Shown: positions 8,523-16,667, counted from the stretch's first letter. The stretch is DNA of 43,363 nucleotides from Acidobacteriota bacterium (GCA_021785495.1 JAJYFB010000010.1:1-43363); one strand, 5' to 3'. Numbers and translations: made by a program. Notes: generated by a model not told the origin, from the sequence alone.

Positions 8523-9833
8523 TTACGAAAACAGCCGGAACCCCTTCTTTTTCTTCTCCGCAGCCTCTGGCTCCTGGCCCGTCACGGCCTGCGCCATCTT
8601 CCGAATCTGCCGCGCAATGGCGGAGTCCTCCAGCACCAGCGGCGTGGCGTGAATCTGCATCTTCTGCACCGCCGGGTAATCGTTGGGAACCTTCCATTGC
8701 GCCGGGCGGGTCAGCGCCTTGTCAATCTCCTGTTCGGGCACGCCCAGCGCGCGCGGCTCGTAGCGGTTGATTACAATCTCCGTCTTCGGCAGCGGTCCGG
8801 CGAAGAACTGTCCGATCAGGCGGTTGGCATTGCGCAACTCTGGAATGCTGGCCTGCGTCACCAGATAGACCGTAGTGGCCTCGCGATAGATCGCCGTCCC
8901 GGTCCACTCCAGATGCGCGCCCAGATCGAGCACCACGTTGTCGAACTCCTGCCGCGCCACCCGTATCAGCTTTTCGATGGCGGCGTTGTCCATCGTGTAC
9001 TGGGCATACCGTCCCGGAGCCGTCAGCACCGTCAGGCCGGTCGCGTGCCGGACCAGCAGTTGCCCCAAAAAACGCGCATCCATCCGGCCGGCCGCCTCCA
9101 GGGCGTCGATCGTCGAAAACTCCCCCATCAGGCCCAGGTTCAGGGCAGCGCCGCCCAGCGGCAGATCGAGATCGATCAGCAGCGTCTTCTGATTGCGCTG
9201 CAGCGCCAGCGCCACGGCCAGATTGCTGGCGACCAGGGTGGCGCCCACGCCACCCTTTGCGCCCATCACCGCCAGCAGCCTTCCGGCCGGCTTGGCGCTT
9301 GGCGGCGTCACCGGACGGCGCGCCGAGGCGCCGGTAAGCGCCTCGGCGACCACCTCCGGCGCAAAGGGATAGGTTAAAAACTCCCGCGCGCCGGCCTGCA
9401 TGCAACGCACCAGAAGATCCGGATCGGTGCTGTTCGAGTACACCATGACCGTCGCCCGGGCCTCGGCGCCCACGCTTTCCACCAGTTCGAGCGCGGCGGC
9501 CGGATCGCTGTCCAGATCCACGATCAGCGCATCGTATCCCTCGTCGAGCAGCTTCGCGATCTCTTCCAGCCCCGTCGGATAGCCGTATATCTCGCGAATG
9601 GCGTTCCGTCCGCCGTGGGTCAGCACCATCGCCGCCGCTGAACGCCGCTGCTCGTTGGGGCCGATCAATGCGATCGAAAGCGGTTCACCGACGGAGGGTT
9701 CGGCGGCCGAAGCCTCCGGCCGAGGAGAAAAATCGGTCGCCAAGGCGCTCGGACTCCTGGAGGCATCGCCGCGCTCCGGCCCGGCGGCGGACCGCGTCAA
9801 AGCATCGTTCCGAGTTTGCTCAAAGCTGAACAT
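8523..9833 (-). CDS. tadZ: TadZ/CpaE-like localisation ATPase
   Basis: 436 residues. Residues ~50-165 form a receiver-like domain ('LSIALIGPNEQRRSAAAMVL...DALIVDLDSDPAAALELVE...AGAREFLTYPF'), and residues ~185-410 are a ParA/MinD-type ATPase with the deviant Walker A KGGVGAT at 193-199. CpaE/TadZ proteins place the Tad machine in the cell. The receiver lacks the conserved Lys near its end, as is usual for CpaE, and is probably not phosphorylated. A Lys/Phe-rich tail (KKKKGFRLFS) closes the protein. It lies 18 bases after tadV and 42 before tadA. Confidence 0.92.
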   Translation of the reverse strand: MFSFEQTRNDALTRSAAGPERGDASRSPSALATDFSPRPEASAAEPSVGEPLSIALIGPNEQRRSAAAMVLTHGGRNAIREIYGYPTGLEEIAKLLDEGYDALIVDLDSDPAAALELVESVGAEARATVMVYSNSTDPDLLVRCMQAGAREFLTYPFAPEVVAEALTGASARRPVTPPSAKPAGRLLAVMGAKGGVGATLVASNLAVALALQRNQKTLLIDLDLPLGGAALNLGLMGEFSTIDALEAAGRMDARFLGQLLVRHATGLTVLTAPGRYAQYTMDNAAIEKLIRVARQEFDNVVLDLGAHLEWTGTAIYREATTVYLVTQASIPELRNANRLIGQFFAGPLPKTEIVINRYEPRALGVPEQEIDKALTRPAQWKVPNDYPAVQKMQIHATPLVLEDSAIARQIRKMAQAVTGQEPEAAEKKKKGFRLFS

Positions 9834-9851
9834 CGGCTTTTCACGTTCCTT

Positions 9852-10358
9852 TTAACGCCCCATGAATGAAAGCAACGTGCCGATCGCGATGGCGGGCGCA
9901 TAGGGCATCTTGCGCCGCAGGGGATTCGTGAGCACGGCCTCCCCGCGCTCTTTTTTTGAGCCGAAGATCAGGTCGCCAGCGTGCTGAAAGAGTTCGCCCA
10001 GGAACCCGGTCCACGCCGCCCAGGCCAGCGCCATCACGCCTCCGGCCAACCCCGTCATCATCAGGGCAATCAGCATCTGAGAGGGGCCGATCCAGGCTCC
10101 GATCGCGGCGCAGAGCTTGACATCGCCCGCGCCCATTCCCCCCATCATAAAAAAAATCCCCATCAGCAACAGGCCCAGCCCCGCCCCGCCCAGACTCTGG
10201 CCCAGGCCATGCCAGCCATGAAGCAGGGAAGTGACCAGAACGCCGGCGGCGAGAAAAGGCAGAACCAGCCAGTTCGGGATGCGCCGGCTCCGCAAATCGG
10301 TAACCGTCGCCACGCCCAGAACCGCGACCGTGGGCCACCATGCAATCGTATGCATCAT
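9852..10358 (-). CDS. tadV: TadV/CpaA prepilin peptidase (A24 family)
   Basis: 168 residues, six hydrophobic segments. The two catalytic aspartates of the A24 aspartyl prepilin peptidases are visible: Asp21 in 'TDLRSRRIPN' and Asp79 in 'GMGAGDVKL'. There is no N-terminal methyltransferase domain, so it is the short CpaA/TadV form that processes Flp pilin and TadE/F-type pseudopilins. It is the first gene of the minus-strand Tad operon. GAGAGGG lies about 12 bases before the start, with two tandem ATG codons at 10358 and 10355. A sigma-54-type promoter lies about 45 bases upstream. In many Tad loci cpaB and cpaC follow this gene; here tadZ follows at once. Confidence 0.93.
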   Translation of the reverse strand: MMHTIAWWPTVAVLGVATVTDLRSRRIPNWLVLPFLAAGVLVTSLLHGWHGLGQSLGGAGLGLLLMGIFFMMGGMGAGDVKLCAAIGAWIGPSQMLIALMMTGLAGGVMALAWAAWTGFLGELFQHAGDLIFGSKKERGEAVLTNPLRRKMPYAPAIAIGTLLSFMGR

Positions 10359-10401
10359 TCTGGCAATTTCCCTCTCAGCCTACCAGCACTCTTGACCGAA
10401 T

Positions 10402-10417
10402 TGCAATTCTTCCACCA
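10402..10417 (-). promoter_or_regulatory. sigma-54 (-24/-12) promoter of the Tad operon
   Basis: Minus-strand sequence TGGTGGAAGAATTGCA fits the sigma-54 consensus TGGYRNRN4TTGCW at every defined position, with GG and GC exactly 10 bases apart. The predicted transcription start is near 10391, giving a leader of about 33 bases before tadV. The neighbouring divergent gene encodes a sigma-54 activator, which supports the reading. Confidence 0.72.
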
Positions 10418-10485
10418 AACCCGCGCCGCGCCCGCGTCCGTATCGCCGGGCCGCTCGCCGGCTCGCGCTCGCCACGTCTGCTCAA

Positions 10486-10529
10486 ACGTATCCACGCCCC
10501 GCTGCAACACGCAGCAGGACGTATCCACG
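10486..10529. promoter_or_regulatory. Paired direct repeats flanking an inverted repeat, candidate activator site
   Basis: ACGTATCCACG occurs at 10486-10496 and again, identical, at 10519-10529, 33 bases apart start to start (about three helical turns). Between them lies the inverted repeat GCTGC-AACAC-GCAGC (10501-10515). The block is about 95-140 bases upstream of the predicted Tad transcription start, where enhancer sites of sigma-54 activators usually lie. Which protein binds is inference. Confidence 0.5.
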
Positions 10530-10563
10530 TTCACGCCCGGAAGCGGTTCACGCCCGGAAGCGG
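10530..10563. repeat. Tandem 17-bp repeat, two perfect copies
   Basis: TTCACGCCCGGAAGCGG occupies 10530-10546 and is repeated exactly at 10547-10563. It directly abuts the paired ACGTATCCACG repeats. It may be part of the same control region, or a simple replication duplication. Confidence 0.7.
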
Positions 10564-10992
10564 CATTCCGCGCAGGATGCAAATTCCACCCTAACCGATC
10601 TGTTCCAACGAAGGGCGCAACCGCCTCCCGGAAAGCGGGGGGAGTGCATACTTTGGTAACCCCTGAGCAATGCGCACCGTCTCTTGCCGGGGCTTGTCCC
10701 ATGCGCCACAGATGCACGGGACTGCCTCCGTTTTGTTCCGGAAATTCTCCTGGTATTTCCGGTTTTCCTCCGTATTTTTCGTCTGCCTCCTCGCGGAAAT
10801 TCTCCAGAACCGGAGCACGATTTTCCGTTCCGTTCCTCACGGTTCGCTCACTCCCGAACCAAGGTCGCAGCACATTAGCACCAAAGGGGAATAGGCCGCC
10901 CATGTTTGCTTGTCGATGATGATCCTGCATTTTTATTGCGTTGCCCGCGCACAAAGCACCATGAATCGGGTAAGCTGGATGGCACAAGCATC
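10564..10992. other. Non-coding region between the Tad control region and the sigma-54 activator
   Basis: No convincing gene. The long minus-strand open frame across it is low-complexity and lacks a ribosome-binding site. Around 10735-10815 there is a run of degenerate GGAAATTCTCC/TTCCGG units, whose reverse complement resembles the GGAAAATCCTGG repeats at 36781. The promoter of the activator gene should lie in this stretch, but I could not pick out a -10/-35 pair. Confidence 0.5.
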
Positions 10993-12423
10993 ATGACCAG
11001 AGTTGGCATCTACTCGGAGGACCGCGCTCTCGAACCGCTCCTCGCCTCAGCCTTGGGCAAGGACTTCGCGGTGCGTCTGGAGTCCGATCAGAAAGGGATG
11101 GAGGCCCTGATCGCGGCCGAGAGCTGCGACGTGCTGCTGCTCGATCTCTATTGCCATCAGGATTCCCTGCATACGCGCATCGAGTGCGCGCGCATGTTGA
11201 TCGCCTCGGATCTTCCGGCCGTGTTGATGGCCGACGACAATCAGCGCCCGGCCGCGCTCGAGCTGGTCCGCTTCGGCGCCTTCGGCTCCACGCGCCGGCC
11301 GCCTTCGATTCGCGACCTCAAGACGCTGCTTCTCCGCGCCAGCGAAACGGCGATTCTGCGGCAGCGTCTGGCGGCGACGCCGCCCCGCGTCGAAGAGCCG
11401 GACCGCTGCGACTGCATCATCGGATCGAGTCCCGCCATGCGGCGGGTCTACCAACTGATCCGCAAGGTCACAAGTCTGAACGCATCGATTCTGGTCACGG
11501 GCGAAAGCGGAACCGGTAAGGAACTGATCGCGCGCGCCATTCACAACCTGGGCTCCCGCGCCGGCAAGCCCTTTGTCGCCGTCTCCTGCGGCGCCATTCC
11601 CGAAACACTCATCGAAGCGGAACTCTTCGGCCACGAAAAGGGCGCTTACACGGGAACGGCCGGTGCGCGCGAGGGTTACTTCGAGCAGGCCGAGGACGGC
11701 ACGCTTTTCCTCGACGAGATTGGCGACCTGAGCCTGCCGACGCAGGTCAAACTGTTGCGCGTCCTGCAACAAATGGAGTTCTGCCGCCTCGGCTCGACCC
11801 GGCTCGTTCCCCTGCGCGCCCGGCTGATCTTCGCCACCCATCGCGATCTGACGAAACTTGTGGCCGAAGGCAAGTTCCGCCAGGATCTGTATTACCGCAT
11901 CAACGTCCTGTGTATCGAAGCGCCGGCGCTGCAGGAGCGTCCCGAGGATATTCCCATCCTCGCCAACCACTTCCTGCGCCACTACGCCTCCGCCTTCGAC
12001 AAGCCGATGGACGACATGGAGCCCGAAGCTCTCGACGCGCTGCAAAGCTATGCCTGGCCCGGCAATGTGCGCGAACTGGAAAACGTGATGCAGCGGGCCA
12101 TCATCCTGGCGCCCGGCCGCGTCATCCGCGCCGAAGACCTGAGCCTGAGCATCGAAGAGCGCGACGAAGACACCACGGGCCTCGTCGATGTGGTCAACAT
12201 TGCCGATTATCTGCCGGAGGGCTCCTTCGAGCGCCAGATTCGCGACTACAAGATTCGTCTGGCCGTGGCTGCCGTGCGTGAGGCCAATGGCAACAAGACC
12301 GTGGCGGCACGCAATCTTTCGATCTCGCGCGCCTATCTGCACCGGCTGCTGCGTCTGGCCGAAACCGCCTCCGATGCGGCCGTCGTCGAGCAGCCCCTGC
12401 GCCACTCCGGCACCGGCTACTGA
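10993..12423 (+). CDS. sigma-54-dependent activator, NtrC family, with degenerate receiver
   Basis: 476 residues from the ATG at 10993. Residues 1-125 resemble a receiver: acidic residues at 9-10 and a candidate phospho-acceptor Asp51 in 'VLLLDLY', but the usual Thr/Ser is Ala80 and the usual Lys is in a 'TRRPP' context. Residues ~140-375 are the AAA+ domain with Walker A GESGTGKE (170-177), sigma-54 contact loop GAYTGT (217-222; GAFTGA in most members) and Walker B LFLDEIGDL (238-246). The end has a Fis-type helix-turn-helix ('NGNKTVAARNLSISRAYLHRLLR'). It drives open-complex formation by sigma-54 RNA polymerase. It is divergent from the Tad operon, whose promoter fits sigma-54, so that operon is its likely target. 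Confidence 0.93.
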   Translation: MTRVGIYSEDRALEPLLASALGKDFAVRLESDQKGMEALIAAESCDVLLLDLYCHQDSLHTRIECARMLIASDLPAVLMADDNQRPAALELVRFGAFGSTRRPPSIRDLKTLLLRASETAILRQRLAATPPRVEEPDRCDCIIGSSPAMRRVYQLIRKVTSLNASILVTGESGTGKELIARAIHNLGSRAGKPFVAVSCGAIPETLIEAELFGHEKGAYTGTAGAREGYFEQAEDGTLFLDEIGDLSLPTQVKLLRVLQQMEFCRLGSTRLVPLRARLIFATHRDLTKLVAEGKFRQDLYYRINVLCIEAPALQERPEDIPILANHFLRHYASAFDKPMDDMEPEALDALQSYAWPGNVRELENVMQRAIILAPGRVIRAEDLSLSIEERDEDTTGLVDVVNIADYLPEGSFERQIRDYKIRLAVAAVREANGNKTVAARNLSISRAYLHRLLRLAETASDAAVVEQPLRHSGTGY

Positions 12424-12424
12424 G

Positions 12425-12443
12425 GCGCGCCGCTCTGGCGCGC
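12425..12443 (+). terminator. GC-rich stem-loop after the activator gene
   Basis: GCGCGCC-GCTCT-GGCGCGC forms a perfect 7-bp stem two bases after the stop codon. It is followed by GCTTGCC, not a real T-run, so it may be a weak terminator or an mRNA-end hairpin. Confidence 0.35.
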
Positions 12444-12573
12444 GCTTGCCTCTCGCAGGTGTTTTTGCCAGGCGGATCCCGGCTGAAGACAAGGCGGGAG
12501 ACGCCGCTGCCCTCTGGCTCTCTGAACGCTGCGCATTGAACGCTGTGCTCTATGCCCTGAGCCCTGTCTCGTG

Positions 12574-12807
12574 CTAGGCGAAGTAGTCGATCTGCGGCAC
12601 GGGATCCTTGTCGGCATCCTCGTCGAGCAGCAGGTCGTCCGGGTCGTTCTCTTCGGCGCCAGCGCCCTTTCTGTCCTGGCGCTGTTGCTGGCCCTCGTCC
12701 GGGCGCGCCGCCGCGTCGATGCCGAAGATCTCGGGCGGACGCAGACCCACCTGCGGAGCCTTGGCTGCGGGCAGCAGGCGGATTCCCGGAATGGGAGCGA
12801 TTTCCAT
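12574..12807 (-). CDS. Small acidic protein of unknown function
   Basis: A 77-residue protein that begins 'MEIAPIPGIRLLPAAKAP', has a Gln/Arg-rich middle and a strongly acidic stretch ('ENDPDDLLLDEDADKDPVP'), and ends 'QIDYFA'. The mix of a Pro-rich head and acidic tail is unlike chance translation of GC-rich DNA, and I believe similar short proteins occur in Acidobacteria, though this is from memory. AGGAG lies 12 bases before the ATG at 12807, which is rather far. It converges on the sigma-54 activator and is divergent from the Wzy gene. No function can be assigned; there is no signal peptide or membrane segment. Confidence 0.55.
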   Translation of the reverse strand: MEIAPIPGIRLLPAAKAPQVGLRPPEIFGIDAAARPDEGQQQRQDRKGAGAEENDPDDLLLDEDADKDPVPQIDYFA

Positions 12808-13005
12808 GCGGCGTTTCGACTCCTGTGCGCTTAATCGGCAGGCGGGAGGAAAACTTGAGATTTTTCTTGCAATCCTCCTCCGGCCCCTGCCCTGCGGCGC
12901 GGGCGCGGCGATGCGGCATCTTTCCCGCGCCGTCGAGTTCGCCGAGCGCGCCGCCGGTTGCGTTAGTCTGGACTTGGTTCCTTGCGCGCACCGGGCGGTC
13001 AGCCG

Positions 13006-14409
13006 ATGGGTTTCTTCCTCAGCGTTCTCTATTTTGTTGCCGACTACCTCACGCCGCCCGTGCTCTTCGGGCAGCTTGCGCAGTACCGCGTCGAGTTGAT
13101 TCTGGCCGCGCTGCTTCTTCTGGTCTCTCTTCCCCGGCTGATCCGGTCGCCCTTGCTCAAGACGCCCCAGGCTCTGGCGCTGGCCGGATTGGCCATCGCC
13201 GGATTTCTCTCGATTTTCTTCGCGGAACACTGGCTGAGCGGCGCCATCGAGGCGTTTCTCGGCTTTATTCCCAGCATTTTCGCCTTCTTTCTCGTCGGGC
13301 TGCACTGCGACTCGCGCAACAAGCTGCAAGCTCTTGCGCTCATGCTGCTGGGCGTTTGCCTGTTTGTGATGGGCAACGGGCTGCGTGAACTGCGCAACGT
13401 CGATGCTTCGCTGGCGCCCACGGGCGTGGAGTCGGCCGACGATGTCGATTGGGCCGTGTGGAATATCGAGCACCCCTATCTTTACCCGATGCGGAACGGC
13501 GAGGGGAAGTTCTTTTACCGGTTGCGCGGGATGGGGCTGATGAACGATCCGAACGACTTCGGGCAGATTCTGGTCTGCGAGATTCCGCTCCTGTTCCTGC
13601 TCTGGCGGCCGAAGAAGCTGTTGCGCAATCTTGCCCTGGTGCTTGTTCCGGCGGGCGTGCTCGTTTACGGCGTTTACCTCACCCACTCACGAGGCGCGTT
13701 GCTGGCGCTGCTGGCGGTCATCCTGATTGCCGCACGCCGCCGCATCGGGACTCTCCCGGCTGGTGTCATCGCGGTCGCTCTCTTTGCTGGCGCCATGGCC
13801 CTGCGTTTCACGGGCGGACGCGCCATCTCCGCCAGCGCGGGTGAGGACCGGACCGCGCTCTGGGGCGGCAGCATGGAGCTGTTGAAGTCCCATCTGGCCT
13901 TCGGCATCGGGATCGGGAGGCTGCCGGAGTTCCTCGGCCACACCGCGCACAATTCGATTCTGGTCTGTGCCGCCGAACTTGGTTTCTTTGGGCTGTTTTT
14001 CTGGTCTCTCTTTCTGTTTCCGACGCTGCGCGATGCGCTGCTCATCGCTTCGCCCCGCCGGGTCAGCGCGGGCGGGGACGCAGACGAGGAGGATGGAAGA
14101 CTGCCGGTTCTTTTTCGCCCCTGGAAGGGAGCCGCGCTCGACAAGACGGAGATCAATCGCATTGGCTCTTGCCTGTTCTTATCGCTGATGGGCTTTCTTG
14201 CCGCGGGACTTTTTTTGTCGCGCGCCTTCGTCATGACGTTTTTTCTTCTCGGCGGCATGATCGAAGTCGTCTATGAGACGGCGCGACGGCGTGAGATGAC
14301 GGCGCCGCGCCTGTCGCTGGCGCGGGTTTCCGCAGGCGCTTTTGCGATTGCCATCGCTTTGATCGCGGCGGTATACATGACGCTGCGGCTTGTCAATCTG
14401 ATTCACTGA
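13006..14409 (+). CDS. O-antigen ligase/polymerase family membrane protein (Wzy-like)
   Basis: 467 residues with about ten hydrophobic segments. The central loop and the following helix carry family hallmarks: 'RLRGMGLMNDPNDFGQILVCEIPLLFLLW' and 'THSRGALLALLAVILIAARRR', as in Wzy/WaaL-type enzymes that polymerise or ligate polysaccharide repeat units at the periplasmic face of the inner membrane. I start at the ATG at 13006; a TTG at 12982 is possible but adds non-family sequence. The gene is 54 bases before a GT4 gene in the same direction and beside the exopolysaccharide operon, so it is most likely the polymerase for that polymer. Family methods would be needed to separate Wzy from ligase. 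Confidence 0.85.
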   Translation: MGFFLSVLYFVADYLTPPVLFGQLAQYRVELILAALLLLVSLPRLIRSPLLKTPQALALAGLAIAGFLSIFFAEHWLSGAIEAFLGFIPSIFAFFLVGLHCDSRNKLQALALMLLGVCLFVMGNGLRELRNVDASLAPTGVESADDVDWAVWNIEHPYLYPMRNGEGKFFYRLRGMGLMNDPNDFGQILVCEIPLLFLLWRPKKLLRNLALVLVPAGVLVYGVYLTHSRGALLALLAVILIAARRRIGTLPAGVIAVALFAGAMALRFTGGRAISASAGEDRTALWGGSMELLKSHLAFGIGIGRLPEFLGHTAHNSILVCAAELGFFGLFFWSLFLFPTLRDALLIASPRRVSAGGDADEEDGRLPVLFRPWKGAALDKTEINRIGSCLFLSLMGFLAAGLFLSRAFVMTFFLLGGMIEVVYETARRREMTAPRLSLARVSAGAFAIAIALIAAVYMTLRLVNLIH

Positions 14410-14463
14410 CCGGTCGCGATCGGCGCCCGGTCAGCGCACAAGCCGCCTGCACGGAAGAGAACG

Positions 14464-15540
14464 ATGAAGATCGCGCACGTAGTCGACAGCATGGAAGTGG
14501 GCGGCGCCGAGACGCTGGTCGAGCAGATGTGTCATCGCCAGCGCGAACAGGGGCACGTCCCGGCCGTCTTTGCCCTGGCGGCTCTGGGCGCGATTGGCGA
14601 ACGCATGCGCGGCCAGGGTTTCTCCGTCCGGGCCGAGTTGGGCCGTCATCTGCCGGGGGCTGTACGCGGCTTTGCCCGCATCTTCAGGGAACTCCGCCCC
14701 GACGTTGTGCATCTGCACAACCCCACTCCGGCCATCTACGCCGCGCTTCCGGCGCGATGGGCCGGAGCCGGCTGCGTCGTCTCCACGCGGCACAGCCTGG
14801 TGGCTCCGCCGCGGCGTATCGCGCAGGAGATCAAGTACGCGGCGGCGGCGCTGGCCTGCGACTGGATCGCCGGCGTTTGCCAGGCGACGGCGTCCAATCT
14901 GCGCGCCATGCACACCATCCGGCCGCACAAAATCGTTTGCATTTACAACGGCGTCGCGCCCTTGCGCCGTGTGCCCGCCGAGCGCCGTCCGCCCAGCGAC
15001 GGCTTGACGCTGGTCTACGTGGGCCGCCTGGAGCCGGTGAAAAATCACGTGCTGCTTCTGGAGGCCTTTCGCATCGCCCTGACCCGCGCGCCCGAACTGC
15101 GGCTCTGGATGGTCGGAGACGGCAGCCAGCGCAGCAGGCTCGAAGATCGGGCGGCTGGGATGGGCATCGCCAACCGCGTCACCTTCTGGGGACAGCAGGC
15201 CGATGTCGCGCCATTTTTTTCCGGGGCCGGCATCTTCATCATGTCGTCCCGCTCCGAGGGATTGCCAACCTCGCTTTTGCAGGGGTTCTCGCTGGGCCTG
15301 CCGGCGATTGTTACGGACGTAGGCGGCATGGCCGAGGCCGTCCGCACGGCCGAAGCGGGACTCATCGTCCCACCGGCGGAAGCGGAGCCGATGGCGGCGG
15401 CCATCACGCAACTGGCGAAAGACGGCGTGCTGCGCCGAAGATTTTCGGAGAACGCGGCGAGCGCATTCGCCAGACACTTCAGCCTGGAACGAATGCTCGA
15501 CGCCTACATGAATCTCTATCAGCGGCCGCGCCGTTTTTGA
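14464..15540 (+). CDS. Glycosyltransferase family 4 (GT-B fold)
   Basis: 358 residues. The N-terminal Rossmann half begins 'MKIAHVVDSMEVGGAETLVEQMC', with the classic GG-A-E donor loop, and 'RPDVVHLHNPTPAIY'. The C-terminal half has 'LTLVYVGRLEPVKNHVLLLEAF', 'LWMVGDGSQR' and the ExxxxxE motif region 'SSRSEGLPTSLLQGFSLGLPAIVTDVGGMAEAV', all typical of retaining GT4 enzymes. It has no signal peptide and should be cytoplasmic or peripheral, adding a sugar to the lipid-linked repeat unit. GGAAGAGAACG precedes the start. Located directly after the Wzy-like gene. Sugar specificity cannot be read from sequence. Confidence 0.92.
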   Translation: MKIAHVVDSMEVGGAETLVEQMCHRQREQGHVPAVFALAALGAIGERMRGQGFSVRAELGRHLPGAVRGFARIFRELRPDVVHLHNPTPAIYAALPARWAGAGCVVSTRHSLVAPPRRIAQEIKYAAAALACDWIAGVCQATASNLRAMHTIRPHKIVCIYNGVAPLRRVPAERRPPSDGLTLVYVGRLEPVKNHVLLLEAFRIALTRAPELRLWMVGDGSQRSRLEDRAAGMGIANRVTFWGQQADVAPFFSGAGIFIMSSRSEGLPTSLLQGFSLGLPAIVTDVGGMAEAVRTAEAGLIVPPAEAEPMAAAITQLAKDGVLRRRFSENAASAFARHFSLERMLDAYMNLYQRPRRF

Positions 15541-15644
15541 TCCGGAACGTATGGGCGGCGATGCCGTCTCCCACCCTTTCCCGGCTGGATCGCGAAAAGG
15601 ATGGAACGCCTTGCCGCGGAACCGCTCCCACAGAAACCGCCCGG

Positions 15645-16667
15645 CTACTTGTTCCGCACGCAATCATTGGTCTGCGAGATGAGGAACGGTATTTTGACGA
15701 CCTCGAAATCCGTCACCTTGATGGGAAACAACGAGTGGGAGTCGAAGCCGACATCCGAGTACTTGGTGTTCGTATCGGCGTCGTTTTGCGCGGTGAGCGC
15801 GATGTTGCCGCCGTCGGAAAGATACATGCCGTATTTCTGCAGGGCGCGGGCGACGACCTGGGCGGCCGGCGTCAGCTTCGACATGTCGAAGTCGGGCTTG
15901 AGGCGGAGAAGCACGCCCATCGGCGGCGCCAGTTCAGGCCCGCGCGGGCTGCCGGCGTGCGTGGCCGGATGCACAAAGACGCGCGCACGAATCTTGTTGT
16001 TGGGCAGGGCGAAGCGGATCGCGTGATCGATGTGGCCGGCGGCAATCTCGTCGGCGTTGAAGAGCAAGGGCGCGATCGGCAGACCGGCGGCGTCGGCGCT
16101 GGTGCACTGATTGCCGCGGCCGGAGGGCGGATAGATGCGGCTGAGATCCCAAACCGTAAGCTCCGTGGCGCTGAGCGCCCCGTTGGCGTAGTTGGCCTGC
16201 CAGGCCTCGTAGAGCTTCTGGGCGGAGCGATCGGCCACGATCAGGTGGCAATCGCCGCCGCCGCAGTGGTAGTCATTTTCGCCCTCCAGTCCGCCGTTGC
16301 GGGGCAGCGGGATGGAGGAGACAGCATCGGAGTCGGCGGCGAACCAGGTCGAACCCTTGTGAAACGGGACGCGCGGCGTGGAAGCATCGGCCGAAAGAAC
16401 GCGCATGCTGAAGTCCACCTGGAAGCGCATGCCGTAGCCCCAGGCGCCGTGATCGGCGAGCCACTGAATGATGGCCGAAGACTGGGGATCGACGGGCGCC
16501 TGCTGCATGGGCTGTGTCCAGAGGGCTCCGGCGGGAAAGTAGGGAGCGGTCGCGTTGGCCTGCTGCACCCTGGCTGCGCGGACCACATAGCGCTGCACGG
16601 TGAGAACGGCAAACGCCGCCAGGACGCCAAGAATCGCGAGGAGAAGTATTCGCTTCGGGTTTTTCAT
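15645..16667 (-). CDS. Exported protein of unknown function at the end of the exopolysaccharide operon
   Basis: 340 residues with an N-terminal signal anchor (MKNPKRILLLAILGVLAAFAVLTV). The rest is a soluble extracytoplasmic domain containing 'GAWGYGMRFQVDFSMRVLSAD', 'ENDYHCGGGDCHLIVADR' (two Cys that may pair), 'ELTVWDLSRIYPPSGRGNQCTSADAAGLPIAPLLFNADEIAAGHIDHAIRFAL' and 'LRLKPDFDMSKLTPAAQVVARALQKYGMYLSDGG'. The text looks like a real conserved family, but I cannot name it. AGGAAGGG lies upstream of the ATG. It follows the GT2 gene by 68 bases on the same strand, so it is probably the last gene of the wza operon. A role in polymer modification or binding is a guess. Confidence 0.8.
   Translation of the reverse strand: MKNPKRILLLAILGVLAAFAVLTVQRYVVRAARVQQANATAPYFPAGALWTQPMQQAPVDPQSSAIIQWLADHGAWGYGMRFQVDFSMRVLSADASTPRVPFHKGSTWFAADSDAVSSIPLPRNGGLEGENDYHCGGGDCHLIVADRSAQKLYEAWQANYANGALSATELTVWDLSRIYPPSGRGNQCTSADAAGLPIAPLLFNADEIAAGHIDHAIRFALPNNKIRARVFVHPATHAGSPRGPELAPPMGVLLRLKPDFDMSKLTPAAQVVARALQKYGMYLSDGGNIALTAQNDADTNTKYSDVGFDSHSLFPIKVTDFEVVKIPFLISQTNDCVRNK

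Noticed and set aside
10530-10563. Possible CRISPR-like repeat
   Set aside because: Only two copies directly abutting with no spacers and no cas genes nearby.
10355-10987. 210-codon minus-strand open frame across the Tad/activator intergenic region
   Set aside because: It covers the promoter and repeat region, is low in complexity and has no recognisable domain; better explained as non-coding DNA.
12856-12871. TGAGATTTTTCTTGCA as a third sigma-54 promoter, for the Wzy-like gene
   Set aside because: The -12 half fits but the near-invariant GG at -24 is GA.
12574-13686. Long minus-strand open frame running from the small acidic gene through the Wzy-like gene
   Set aside because: Only the first 77 codons from the ATG at 12807 look protein-like; the upstream part is antisense to a clear membrane protein gene.
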